From contig CAYWNA010000425.1 of assembly GCA_964459305.1 (NCBI GenBank), positions 1-7,055 on the forward strand: 7,055 bases of DNA. Reading direction: 5' to 3'. A program made the translations under genes and the position numbers. This stretch comes from CAYWNA01 sp964459305. Lineage in GTDB: Bacteria > Planctomycetota > Planctomycetia > Pirellulales > Pirellulaceae. The stretch's first letter is position 1; each line of letters starts with the position of its first letter. This document shows, piece by piece, positions 1 through 7,011 of this stretch. The notes under the pieces are model-generated. The model made no database searches. It was not told where the DNA came from and was given only the letters and a program-made list of their open reading frames with translations.

Positions 1-18
1 TTCAAAGGAGCACAAGCC

Positions 19-2073
19 ATGCGTTGTTCACTTCTGATCGTTCTATCTGGAGTACTTTGTATCCGTTCTGCCGGTGCAGAACCGTCTCATCCATTTTCGA
101 TTCACGACATGCTTGCCATGGACCGGATCTCCGGGCCTCAGCTATCGCCGGACGGATCGCTGGTCGCGTTCACTGTCCGAAAGACGGATCTTGATGGCAA
201 CTGTGGCAGAACGGATCTGTGGCTGGTCCGGGCTGACGGGATGGAACTGCGGCGTCTGACTTCCCATCCTTCGAGCGATCATAGTCCGTGCTGGATACCT
301 GACGACCAGGCGATTTTGTTTCTGTCGACTCGATCCGGATCGTCGCAAGTGTGGCGGATATGTGTCGATGGGGGTGAGGCACAGCAAGTGACGGATCTGC
401 CACTTGATGCGGGCAATCTGATTGTCTCTCCCAACGGCAAGCACATTGCCTTCACGATGGAGGTCTTTCCGGACTGCGATACGGTGGAACAGACAAAGAA
501 ACGACTCGATGAGATCGCCGAGCGGAAGAGCACGGGGCGGGTCTACGATGGGATTTTTGTCCGCCATTGGGATACGTGGAAAGACGGTCGCCGTTCACAT
601 CTGTTTGTGAAGCCGTCGACCGGCGCGGGTCGTCCGATCGACGTCATGGGGAACATGGATGCCGATACGCCGTCGAAGCCGTTTGGCGGGTCGGAGGAGT
701 TCACGTTCGCGCCGGACGGGAATGAGTTGGTCTTCACGGCGCGCGACGTTGGGGCAAAGGAACCTTGGTCGACCGACTTCGACTTGTATCGCGTGCCGAT
801 CGACGGTTCAACGCCGCCGGTGTGCCTGACGGAGGAAAACGAGGCATGGGACTGCTGTCCCCTGTTTTCGCCTGACGGCAAGACCATGGCCTATTTGGCG
901 ATGAGCAGGCCAGGCTACGAGTCGGACCGCTTGCGGATCGTTCTGCGTTCGTGGGCCGATGGGACGCAACGCGTCCTGACAGAGGACTGGGACCGTTCGC
1001 CATCTTCCATTTGCTGGTCATCCAACGGCGGGGCGATCTTTGCGACTGCGGCGAATCTGGGGCAGCGTTCTCTGTTCGCGATCGACGCGACTTCTGGCAA
1101 GATGCGTGTTGTCGTGCGAGATGGCTACGTTCGTTCGCCAACGGTATCAGGCGACCGGATCATCTACGGTCTGGACAATCTGAAATCGCCGGTCGAACTG
1201 TTTTCGTGCTGCCCCGACGGCTCCGCCCAACGCCCCGTCACTCGGATCAATGCCGACAAAGTCGCCGCGGCACAAATGGGCGACTACGAGCAGTTCGTCT
1301 TCAAAGGATGGAATGAAGAGAAGATTCACGGCTATGTAGTCAAACCCGCGAATTTCGATCCGGCCAAGAAATACCCCGTGGCGTTTTTGATCCATGGCGG
1401 TCCCCAGGGTTCGTTTGGCAACTCGTTCCACTACCGCTGGAATCCCCAGGCTTACGCGGGAGCCGGTTATGCTGCGGTCATGGTCGATTTTCACGGATCG
1501 GTGGGTTACGGCCAGGCCTTCACCGACTCGATCCGCGGCGACTGGGGCGGCAAACCGCTGGAGGACTTGAAGTTGGGCCTGGCGGTGGCTCTGGAACGTC
1601 ACCCTTGGATGGACGGCGACCGGGTCGGCGCGCTCGGCGCATCCTTCGGCGGTTACATGATCAACTGGATCGCGGGCAACTGGCCCGACCGTTTCCGGTG
1701 CATGGTTAATCACGACGGAAACCTCGACGAACGGATGGCCTACTACGACACCGAGGAACTGTGGTTTCCCGAATGGGATCACGTCGGCACGCCCTGGGAG
1801 AACCCCGCCGGCTATGAGAAGCACAATCCGGTCAACTTCGTGAAAGACTGGAAGACGCCCATGCTGGTCATCCACGGGGCACTCGACTACCGAGTGGTCG
1901 ATACCCAGGGCATCGCCACATTCAACGCATTACAGCGGTTGGGCATCCCCAGCAAGCTGCTGTATTTTCCTGATGAGAACCACTGGGTCCTGAAACCCTA
2001 CAATTCGATCCTCTGGCACGACACCGTGATCGCCTGGCTTGATCGATGGCTGAAAAGCGAACGCCGCCATTAG
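19..2073 (+). CDS. Secreted S9-family serine peptidase (dipeptidyl/acylaminoacyl peptidase type)
   Basis: This gene encodes a 684-residue exported serine exopeptidase of the prolyl oligopeptidase (S9) family, which typically releases dipeptides or blocked residues from peptide N-termini. The start is supported by AAAGGAG at 4-10, eight bases before the ATG. Residues 1-20 form a signal peptide with a likely AGA|E cleavage site. The N-terminal half is a PD40-type beta-propeller with repeated S/A-P-D/N-G turns at about residues 42-46, 92-96, 137-140, 230-234, 283-287 and 333-337. The C-terminal half is an alpha/beta hydrolase: HGGP at 459-462 (oxyanion region), GASFGGY with nucleophile Ser542, HGALD with Asp623, and ENHW with His655. 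All triad residues are in place and the length is normal for secreted bacterial DPP5/S9C-like enzymes. Substrate specificity cannot be read from the sequence. The next gene lies 266 bases downstream, past a palindrome, so co-transcription is doubtful. Confidence 0.93.
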   Translation: MRCSLLIVLSGVLCIRSAGAEPSHPFSIHDMLAMDRISGPQLSPDGSLVAFTVRKTDLDGNCGRTDLWLVRADGMELRRLTSHPSSDHSPCWIPDDQAILFLSTRSGSSQVWRICVDGGEAQQVTDLPLDAGNLIVSPNGKHIAFTMEVFPDCDTVEQTKKRLDEIAERKSTGRVYDGIFVRHWDTWKDGRRSHLFVKPSTGAGRPIDVMGNMDADTPSKPFGGSEEFTFAPDGNELVFTARDVGAKEPWSTDFDLYRVPIDGSTPPVCLTEENEAWDCCPLFSPDGKTMAYLAMSRPGYESDRLRIVLRSWADGTQRVLTEDWDRSPSSICWSSNGGAIFATAANLGQRSLFAIDATSGKMRVVVRDGYVRSPTVSGDRIIYGLDNLKSPVELFSCCPDGSAQRPVTRINADKVAAAQMGDYEQFVFKGWNEEKIHGYVVKPANFDPAKKYPVAFLIHGGPQGSFGNSFHYRWNPQAYAGAGYAAVMVDFHGSVGYGQAFTDSIRGDWGGKPLEDLKLGLAVALERHPWMDGDRVGALGASFGGYMINWIAGNWPDRFRCMVNHDGNLDERMAYYDTEELWFPEWDHVGTPWENPAGYEKHNPVNFVKDWKTPMLVIHGALDYRVVDTQGIATFNALQRLGIPSKLLYFPDENHWVLKPYNSILWHDTVIAWLDRWLKSERRH

Positions 2074-2131
2074 CCTTTCCCACATCGTTTCGTCTTTCAC
2101 ATTGAGGTCGAAGCGGTTAGCATTTAGGGTA

Positions 2132-2258
2132 TATACCGCCCGCGGCCAGGATTGACACTTTTCGGCACGTAGCCGAAGTCGCCAGACTTTGGACAGCGCA
2201 GGGAAAACCAAACTCTGGCGAGTTCGGCTAAGGGTCAGACTTGGCCGCGGGTCGTATA
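2132..2258. repeat. Long imperfect palindrome (MITE/REP-like element or structured RNA)
   Basis: A 127-base stretch in the spacer between the peptidase and HzsA-related genes folds back on itself almost end to end. The inner arms are 2170-2192 and 2208-2230: 21 of 23 positions pair, with only a G-G (2178/2222) and a C-C (2187/2213) mismatch, around a 15-base loop at 2193-2207. The outer arms are 2132-2148 and 2242-2258: ten consecutive GC-rich pairs (2139-2148 with 2242-2251), one G-T wobble, one mismatch, then five more pairs. Between them 2153-2160 pairs with 2230-2237 except at one position. The left arm has about ten extra bases (2161-2169) compared with the right. I see no transposase and no U-tract, so it is not a classical intrinsic terminator. 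It resembles a non-autonomous palindromic repeat of the kind scattered between planctomycete genes; that part is inference. Confidence 0.75.
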
Positions 2259-2326
2259 GCTGCCAGTCATGTGTCTCCGGCACATCGGCGTTTTGGCCCG
2301 AATGACCTTTTTCCTCCAAATAGACT

Positions 2327-2332
2327 GAGAGG
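2327..2332 (+). promoter_or_regulatory. Ribosome binding site deciding the HzsA-related start
   Basis: GAGAGG ends seven bases before the ATG at 2340. The reading frame is open further upstream to a TTG at 2241, but that extension would translate the right arm of the palindrome and bury the signal peptide. This site and the signal peptide right after 2340 fix the start there. Confidence 0.75.
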
Positions 2333-2339
2333 CTATGCG

Positions 2340-4745
2340 ATGCTCGCCAGATTCTCTGCTGTGATCCCATTGCTGCTCTTTGGATCCGCCAGTTTGACGT
2401 TTTGCGTCTCCAACACGGCGTTTGCCAATAAGACCGACGTGATCACCGGTGCCGATCTGCCGGAACCGGTCAAGATCGCTGCAACCGTGGACAATCCGTT
2501 GGTCACGGCACGGCCCATTGTATTTGTGGCACGCGATCAATATCCAGGCGACCATCACAACACGGCCACCATGTTTCAGACTGGCGAAATCAACACGGGC
2601 AAGTTCCGCGGGCCGAGCGCGATCAAGGTGCTCGATTTTGCACGCGGCGAATTGCGGACGTTGCTGGCGGTGCCCGATGGCGTCGTACGCGACATCGACG
2701 TCAGCTATGATGGGCAGAAGATCCTGTTTTCGATGCGTCGCAACCGGGAGGACGACTATCACATCTTTGAAATGAACGCCGATGGCACGGGTCTGGTGCA
2801 ACTGACATTCGGTTCCGGCATTTCCGACATCGACCCGATCTACCTGCCCGACAATCGGATCATGTTCGGCTCGACGCGCGAGCCCAAATACTGCATGTGC
2901 AACCGGCACATCATGTGCAACCTGTTCACGATGGATGCCGACGGTGCCAACATTCAGCAGATCGGACACAGCACGTTGCACGAGGGACATGCGGCGGTCA
3001 TGCCGGACGGGCGAATCTTGTACGACCGGTGGGAGTACGTGGATCGCAACTTCGGCGATGCGCAGGGCACCTGGGCCGTCAACCCCGATGGCACGAATCA
3101 CGCCGTCTACTGGGGCAACAATACAAACTCGCCCGGTGCGGTGCTCGACGGACGCATTATTCCCGACACCGAGTTGTTGATTTGTACGTTTTCGTCCTGC
3201 CACGACCGTCCGTGGGGCGCGCTGGCCATCGTCGATCGGCGTCTGGGTGTCGACGGGCTGGAATCAGTCGTCCGCACGTGGCCGCCGGACGCCATCAAGC
3301 TGGTCGGCAAAGGAAACTACGACACGTTCAAGAAGGTCAATCCAAAATACGAAGACCCGTATCCGCTTTCAGAACAGTGTTTTCTGTGTTCGCGCATGAC
3401 CGGCGAAGGCGAGCGAACGGGCATCTATGTGCTGGACCTGGACGGTAACGAGACACTGCTCCATGCCGAACAGCAAGGGTGCTTCGATCCGATGCCGTTG
3501 GCCTCCAGGCCGCGACCGCCGGTGATCCCACCGCGGATCGACTTGAAAAATCGCGAAGGCTACTTCTACGTGGCCGACGTTTACGTGGGCACGGGGATGG
3601 ATCGGGTCGAGCGCGGCACGGTCAAATCAATCCGCGTCGTGGAATCACCGGAAAAGCGATATTGGACCGGGCCCGCCTGGGATGGCGGCACGGGCCAACA
3701 GGCTCCGGGGATGGCGTGGAACGACTTCAACAACAAGCGAATCATCGGCACGGCGCCGGTGGAGGAGGACGGAAGCGCATTCCTTGCCGTGCCGGCCGAC
3801 ACCTTCGTCTACTTTCAGCTACTGGACGAGCGGGGCATGATGGTCCAGTCGATGCGCAGCGGTACGATCGTTCGGCCCGGCGAGAAGGCAGGTTGCGTGG
3901 GCTGCCACGAGTACCGTCGCGGTTCGGTCCAGGCCGCCTACGAATCGATCGCGATGAAGCGAGAGCCCAGCAAGCTGGAGCCGTGGTATGGACCGTCGCG
4001 GCTGTTCAGCTACACGGCCGAAGTGCAGCCGGTCTTTGACAAACATTGTGTGTCGTGTCACGATTTCGGTGAAGAGGCTGGCAAAACGATCAATCTCGCC
4101 GGCGATCGCGGCACCGTATTCTGCACGTCTTACGCCGAGTTGCGAGGCAAGAAATGGCTCAACGTCCCCGGAGCGGGACCCTTCAAGACGTTGATGCCGA
4201 AGAGTTGGGGTTCGCATGCCAGCCGCTTCGTCAAGGTGCTGCTGGACGGACACGGCGATGAAGAAATCGACGGGCAGGTCAAATTGGACGAGGAAGGCTT
4301 CGATCGAATTGTCACGTGGATCGACATCAATGCACCGTACTATCCCTCGTATGCCAGCGCCTACCGCAACAATCCGTACGGGCGATCGCCACTGGATGGA
4401 GGCCAACTCAAGCGGTTGGCCGAGTTGACCGGCGCGAAAACAGATGGTCGTTCGACGGCGATCAGCTTCACTCGGCCGGAGGTCAGTCCGGCTCTGGCCA
4501 AATTCAAAGATAAGAACGACGCAGGGTACAAAGAAGCGTTGTCCATCATTCAGGCCGGCAAGCGCACACTGGACCAGCGCCCGAGGGCGGACATGCCGGG
4601 GTTCGAGCTTGTCGAGCAAATCGAGATCGAGCAGGAGGCTAAGTACCAGGCCCGCTTGCAGGCAGAAACAGCCATGCGGCAAGCCATTGCCAATGGCCAG
4701 CGGCTTTACGAGACGGCAGGCGCTACTGACTCCCCACGCCCTTGA
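2340..4745 (+). CDS. HzsA-related exported di-haem c-type protein with beta-propeller
   Basis: The product has 801 residues and resembles the alpha subunit of anammox hydrazine synthase in length and domain order. Residues 1-29 are a signal peptide (likely TAFA|N). Next comes a PD40/WD40-like propeller (DVSYDG at 120-125 and several later D-G turns), with cysteines at 185, 187, 193, 282, 287 (followed by His288), 347, 350 and 381. A middle domain of the HZS-alpha type ends in the first haem motif, CVGCH at 519-523. A C-terminal cytochrome c-like domain carries the second, CVSCH at 570-574; His626 and His638 are candidate distal ligands, followed by the typical RIVTWIDINAPYY segment. Export suits haem attachment in the periplasm. 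Proteins of this kind are common in non-anammox planctomycetes and their reaction is unknown to me; no beta or gamma hydrazine synthase subunit is nearby. The 3' end overlaps the convergent SMP-30 gene by 23 bases. Confidence 0.88.
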   Translation: MLARFSAVIPLLLFGSASLTFCVSNTAFANKTDVITGADLPEPVKIAATVDNPLVTARPIVFVARDQYPGDHHNTATMFQTGEINTGKFRGPSAIKVLDFARGELRTLLAVPDGVVRDIDVSYDGQKILFSMRRNREDDYHIFEMNADGTGLVQLTFGSGISDIDPIYLPDNRIMFGSTREPKYCMCNRHIMCNLFTMDADGANIQQIGHSTLHEGHAAVMPDGRILYDRWEYVDRNFGDAQGTWAVNPDGTNHAVYWGNNTNSPGAVLDGRIIPDTELLICTFSSCHDRPWGALAIVDRRLGVDGLESVVRTWPPDAIKLVGKGNYDTFKKVNPKYEDPYPLSEQCFLCSRMTGEGERTGIYVLDLDGNETLLHAEQQGCFDPMPLASRPRPPVIPPRIDLKNREGYFYVADVYVGTGMDRVERGTVKSIRVVESPEKRYWTGPAWDGGTGQQAPGMAWNDFNNKRIIGTAPVEEDGSAFLAVPADTFVYFQLLDERGMMVQSMRSGTIVRPGEKAGCVGCHEYRRGSVQAAYESIAMKREPSKLEPWYGPSRLFSYTAEVQPVFDKHCVSCHDFGEEAGKTINLAGDRGTVFCTSYAELRGKKWLNVPGAGPFKTLMPKSWGSHASRFVKVLLDGHGDEEIDGQVKLDEEGFDRIVTWIDINAPYYPSYASAYRNNPYGRSPLDGGQLKRLAELTGAKTDGRSTAISFTRPEVSPALAKFKDKNDAGYKEALSIIQAGKRTLDQRPRADMPGFELVEQIEIEQEAKYQARLQAETAMRQAIANGQRLYETAGATDSPRP

Positions 4746-5625
4746 CCTGCATGCGGAGGCCAAACAGACCTTTGCTGGCGGTGATGAACAGCGTCTTCAT
4801 GTCGGCACCGCCGAAGCAGACGTTGGCTGTCCAGCGTTCCTCCACGGCGATGTGTTCGATCTTTTTTCCCGTTTTGTCAAACACGGTCACGCCTCTGCCC
4901 GTGAGGTAGACGTTTCCCTGGCAGTCGATGGTCATCCCGTCCGATCCCATTTCGCACAGCAGCTTCTTGCCCGCCAGCGTGCCGTCCGGTTGGGCATCGT
5001 ACGAAAAGGTCTTCTTGCCCCGGATGTCGGTCACGTAGAGCGTCTTCCCGCAAGGCGTGCCAATGATTCCGTTAGGTTGCTCGAAGTCGTCGACGACGCG
5101 AATCAGTTTCTTGCGATCCGCCGAAAGGAAATAAACGCACTGGCCGTCCTGCTCTTTTGGACCACGATTCCAGTACGGCCGCTTGTAGAACGGATCGGTG
5201 AAGTACATTCCGCCATCAGGCTGGATCCAGACGTCATTCGGCCCATTAAGCAGCTTGCCTTGGTAGTCCTTGACCACCACGGTTTCCTTGCCCGCAGCAT
5301 CGATGCACCAAAGTTCGTTCTTCTCGTCGGCACAGGCCCAGAGGTTACCATCACCATCGAAGCACAGCCCATTGGATCGTCCACACGGATGCATGAACGT
5401 GGAGAGCTTGCCGTCGACACTCCATTTGAGAATGCGGTCGTTCGGCTGGTCGGTGAAGAACACGTTCCCTGCTGCGTCCGCCGCAGGACCTTCGGTGAAC
5501 TTGAAACCACCTGCCAGCCTTTCCACCTTTGCGCCCGGGGCAATGATGCCGCCTTCTTCCGCGGTGGCCGCGATTGCGAATCCGACAAACAGACCCAGAG
5601 CCAGCGGTGCCGTCAATCTCTTCAT
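4723..5625 (-). CDS. Exported SMP-30/gluconolactonase/LRE-family protein
   Basis: This gene encodes a 300-residue six-bladed beta-propeller of the SMP-30/gluconolactonase/LRE-like family, whose characterised members hydrolyse sugar lactones with one divalent metal ion. I chose the ATG at 5625 because GGGAGA lies seven bases upstream; the in-frame ATG at 5640 would put that site inside the coding region. Residues 1-22 form a signal peptide (likely ATA|E). The likely metal ligands are all present: Glu45 in FTEGP, Asn130 in NGPND, Asn185 in QPNG and Asp229 in GSDGMTID. Blade turns such as DGDGNLW and PDGGMYFTDP are typical. An active lactonase is therefore plausible, but the substrate is unknown, and sugar-binding or scaffold roles are possible in this broad family. 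It is convergent with the HzsA-related gene and divergent from the FG-GAP gene. Confidence 0.88.
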   Translation of the reverse strand: MKRLTAPLALGLFVGFAIAATAEEGGIIAPGAKVERLAGGFKFTEGPAADAAGNVFFTDQPNDRILKWSVDGKLSTFMHPCGRSNGLCFDGDGNLWACADEKNELWCIDAAGKETVVVKDYQGKLLNGPNDVWIQPDGGMYFTDPFYKRPYWNRGPKEQDGQCVYFLSADRKKLIRVVDDFEQPNGIIGTPCGKTLYVTDIRGKKTFSYDAQPDGTLAGKKLLCEMGSDGMTIDCQGNVYLTGRGVTVFDKTGKKIEHIAVEERWTANVCFGGADMKTLFITASKGLFGLRMQVKGVGSQ

Positions 5626-5632
5626 CGTTGCA

Positions 5633-5638
5633 TCTCCC
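5633..5638 (-). promoter_or_regulatory. Ribosome binding site deciding the SMP-30 start
   Basis: Read on the minus strand, GGGAGA sits seven bases before the ATG at 5625. It lies inside the first codons of the longer frame that starts at 5640, so the shorter start is preferred. The shorter protein also begins with a cleaner signal peptide (MKRL then a hydrophobic core). Confidence 0.7.
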
Positions 5639-5770
5639 ATGAATGTCTAAACCGTGAGATCCACCCGTACCATTTACGCGATATCCTAGATGATGCATAC
5701 TTTGAATGTTAGAGTAGGGTGCGAATTGCCAAACGGGTTCGCTCATGTCAGAAGTAAACAACTACATCAA

Positions 5771-5777
5771 GAGGAGG
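5771..5777 (+). promoter_or_regulatory. Strong ribosome binding site deciding the FG-GAP start
   Basis: GAGGAGG ends six bases before the ATG at 5784. The same frame also has an ATG at 5745, but that start lacks such a site and would place a charged stretch (YIKRR) before the signal peptide. The start at 5784 is therefore preferred. Confidence 0.8.
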
Positions 5778-5783
5778 ATTGCG

Positions 5784-6974
5784 ATGAGTCGTCCATTTCA
5801 CAGTCTAGCCGTCGCGTTGAACGCCGTCGGGATCGCGTTCGTTTTGGTTTCCGTCGTTTGTGCCGACGATGCACCGTCGTTGAAGTTCGCGAAGCGGTGT
5901 TTGATGCTCAGCCCAAACGAGGGCTGTGCGGTGGCCGACGTTGACAAAGACGGCTCGATGGACGTTATTGCCGGCACCCATTGGTACCGCGGACCCAGTT
6001 TTGTGCCGACGCCGCTGCGCGACATCGCCGAAGTCAACAATGTTTACTACAGTTCGAACGGCGACTATCCGTACGACGTGGACGGTGACGGCTGGATCGA
6101 CGTGATTTCCATCGGCTGGTTCGATCCGGAGCTATGCTGGTACAAGAATCCCGGCAAGAAGGACTTGGACCGGGGAAAGAAGTGGGAACGCCGCGTTTTG
6201 AAGGAAACGCGAGGGCAGAACGAGGCGCTGGCCCTGCATGATCTGGACGGCGACGGTGTCCCGGAGATCTTCGTCAACTCCTGGGACAAAAAGGGGCCGG
6301 TCGTGGCATGGAAGTTGACCAAGGCGGACGACGGTTCCCCGACGGTCGAGCAAATTGTGTTGGGCACCGAGGGCAATGGGCATGGCTTTGCCTTTGGCGA
6401 CATCAACGGCGACGGCCGGGAAGACCTCCTCTGCGAAGCCGGTTGGTACGAGAGGCCGGAGGGTGAACCGTTTGCCCAACCATGGAAGCTCCACAAGGAA
6501 GCCGCTCTACCGCATCCCAGTTGCCCGTGCATCATCACCGATTTGAACGGCGACGGGCGCAACGACATTATCTGGGGCAAGGCGCACGATTTCGGCTTGT
6601 ATTGGTGGGAGCAGGGCGAACCGGACGCTGACGGCGCGACGACCTGGACCGAGCACCTGATCGACGACAGCTGGTCGCAACCCCACTGCCTGCTCTGGGC
6701 CGACCTGACCGGCGACGAGCAGCCGGAACTGATCACCGGTAAGCGAGTCCGGGCACACTGTGGCAACGACCCGGGCGGGAAGGATCCGGCGGTGTTGTTC
6801 TATTACACCTGGGATCGCGAAGCAGGCGAGTTCACTCAACACGCGATCGGCGCCCCGGGTGACGGGATCGGTTCGGGCATGCAGATTCGCGTTGCCGACC
6901 TCAACGCCGACGGTCGTCCCGACGTAACCGCGGCCGGAAAGACCGGCACCTGGGTGATGATCAACGAAGGGTAG
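5784..6974 (+). CDS. Exported FG-GAP/VCBS-type seven-repeat beta-propeller protein
   Basis: The product has 396 residues, beginning with a signal peptide (residues 1-27, likely VCA|D). The mature part holds seven calcium-loop repeats of the D-x-D/N-x-D-G type used by FG-GAP/VCBS propellers, starting at residues 52, 98, 153, 206, 253, 307 and 372. The sixth (DLTGDE) has Glu in place of the usual Gly. Seven loops spaced 46 to 65 residues apart fit a single seven-bladed propeller. Several blades also carry an aromatic W-Y or W-F/W-W signature shortly after the loop (HWYRGP, GWFDP, CWYKNP, GWYERP, YWWEQG). I see no enzymatic motif, transmembrane anchor or sorting tail, so a calcium-stabilised binding or scaffold protein of the cell exterior is the best description. 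Its true ligand is unknown. It is divergent from the SMP-30 gene with 158 bases between starts. Confidence 0.88.
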   Translation: MSRPFHSLAVALNAVGIAFVLVSVVCADDAPSLKFAKRCLMLSPNEGCAVADVDKDGSMDVIAGTHWYRGPSFVPTPLRDIAEVNNVYYSSNGDYPYDVDGDGWIDVISIGWFDPELCWYKNPGKKDLDRGKKWERRVLKETRGQNEALALHDLDGDGVPEIFVNSWDKKGPVVAWKLTKADDGSPTVEQIVLGTEGNGHGFAFGDINGDGREDLLCEAGWYERPEGEPFAQPWKLHKEAALPHPSCPCIITDLNGDGRNDIIWGKAHDFGLYWWEQGEPDADGATTWTEHLIDDSWSQPHCLLWADLTGDEQPELITGKRVRAHCGNDPGGKDPAVLFYYTWDREAGEFTQHAIGAPGDGIGSGMQIRVADLNADGRPDVTAAGKTGTWVMINEG

Positions 6975-7011
6975 GGAAAGCAGTAAGGCGAGCGGCAGAG
7001 GAAAATTTACC

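Larger units (their letters stand above)
5626..5783. promoter_or_regulatory. Divergent intergenic control region
   Basis: This 158-base stretch separates the start codons of the minus-strand SMP-30 gene and the plus-strand FG-GAP gene, so both genes' upstream signals should lie here. Apart from the two ribosome binding sites I see only a weak sigma70-like pair on the plus strand (TTTACG at 5673-5678, 17-base spacer, CATACT at 5696-5701; four of six matches each). Short perfect palindromes (GATATC, ATGCAT) occur between 5680 and 5698 but are too small to call operators. The role as a control region follows from the layout, not from a recognised motif. Confidence 0.45.

Noticed and set aside
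1147..1875. Minus-strand open frame of 242 codons
   Set aside because: It lies fully inside the hydrolase domain of the S9 peptidase, whose catalytic motifs are intact. The antisense frame has no recognisable motif.
2102..2157. Sigma70-like promoters upstream of the HzsA-related gene (TTGAGG at 2102, TTGACA at 2152, TATATA at 2130)
   Set aside because: None has a matching partner hexamer at an acceptable spacing, and TTGACA and TATATA lie in or at the edge of the palindrome.
2269..2285. Small hairpin ATGTG/CACAT in the leader of the HzsA-related gene
   Set aside because: A five-base stem with a seven-base loop is expected by chance in a spacer of this length.
2241..2339. N-terminal extension of the HzsA-related frame to a TTG start
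   Set aside because: It would translate the palindrome arm and put 33 residues before a clear signal peptide, while GAGAGG lies at the right distance from the ATG at 2340.
2235..3203. Minus-strand open frame of 322 codons
   Set aside because: It is antisense to the palindrome and to the propeller part of the HzsA-related gene. It is a shadow of GC-rich codon use.
2340..4745. Calling this a true hydrazine synthase alpha subunit (hzsA) and the organism an anammox bacterium
   Set aside because: HzsA-related proteins are widespread in non-anammox planctomycetes, and no beta/gamma subunit or other anammox gene is present here.
3819..4763. Minus-strand open frame of 314 codons
   Set aside because: It is antisense to both haem motifs of the HzsA-related gene and shows no protein-like features.
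4444..5712. Long plus-strand open frame of 422 codons
   Set aside because: It runs antisense through the SMP-30 gene and out of frame through the end of the HzsA-related gene. Its translation shows no domain or signal peptide.
5721..5742. Possible operator GCGAA/TTCGC before the FG-GAP gene
   Set aside because: The five-base arms are too short, and the 12-base interior shows no further symmetry.
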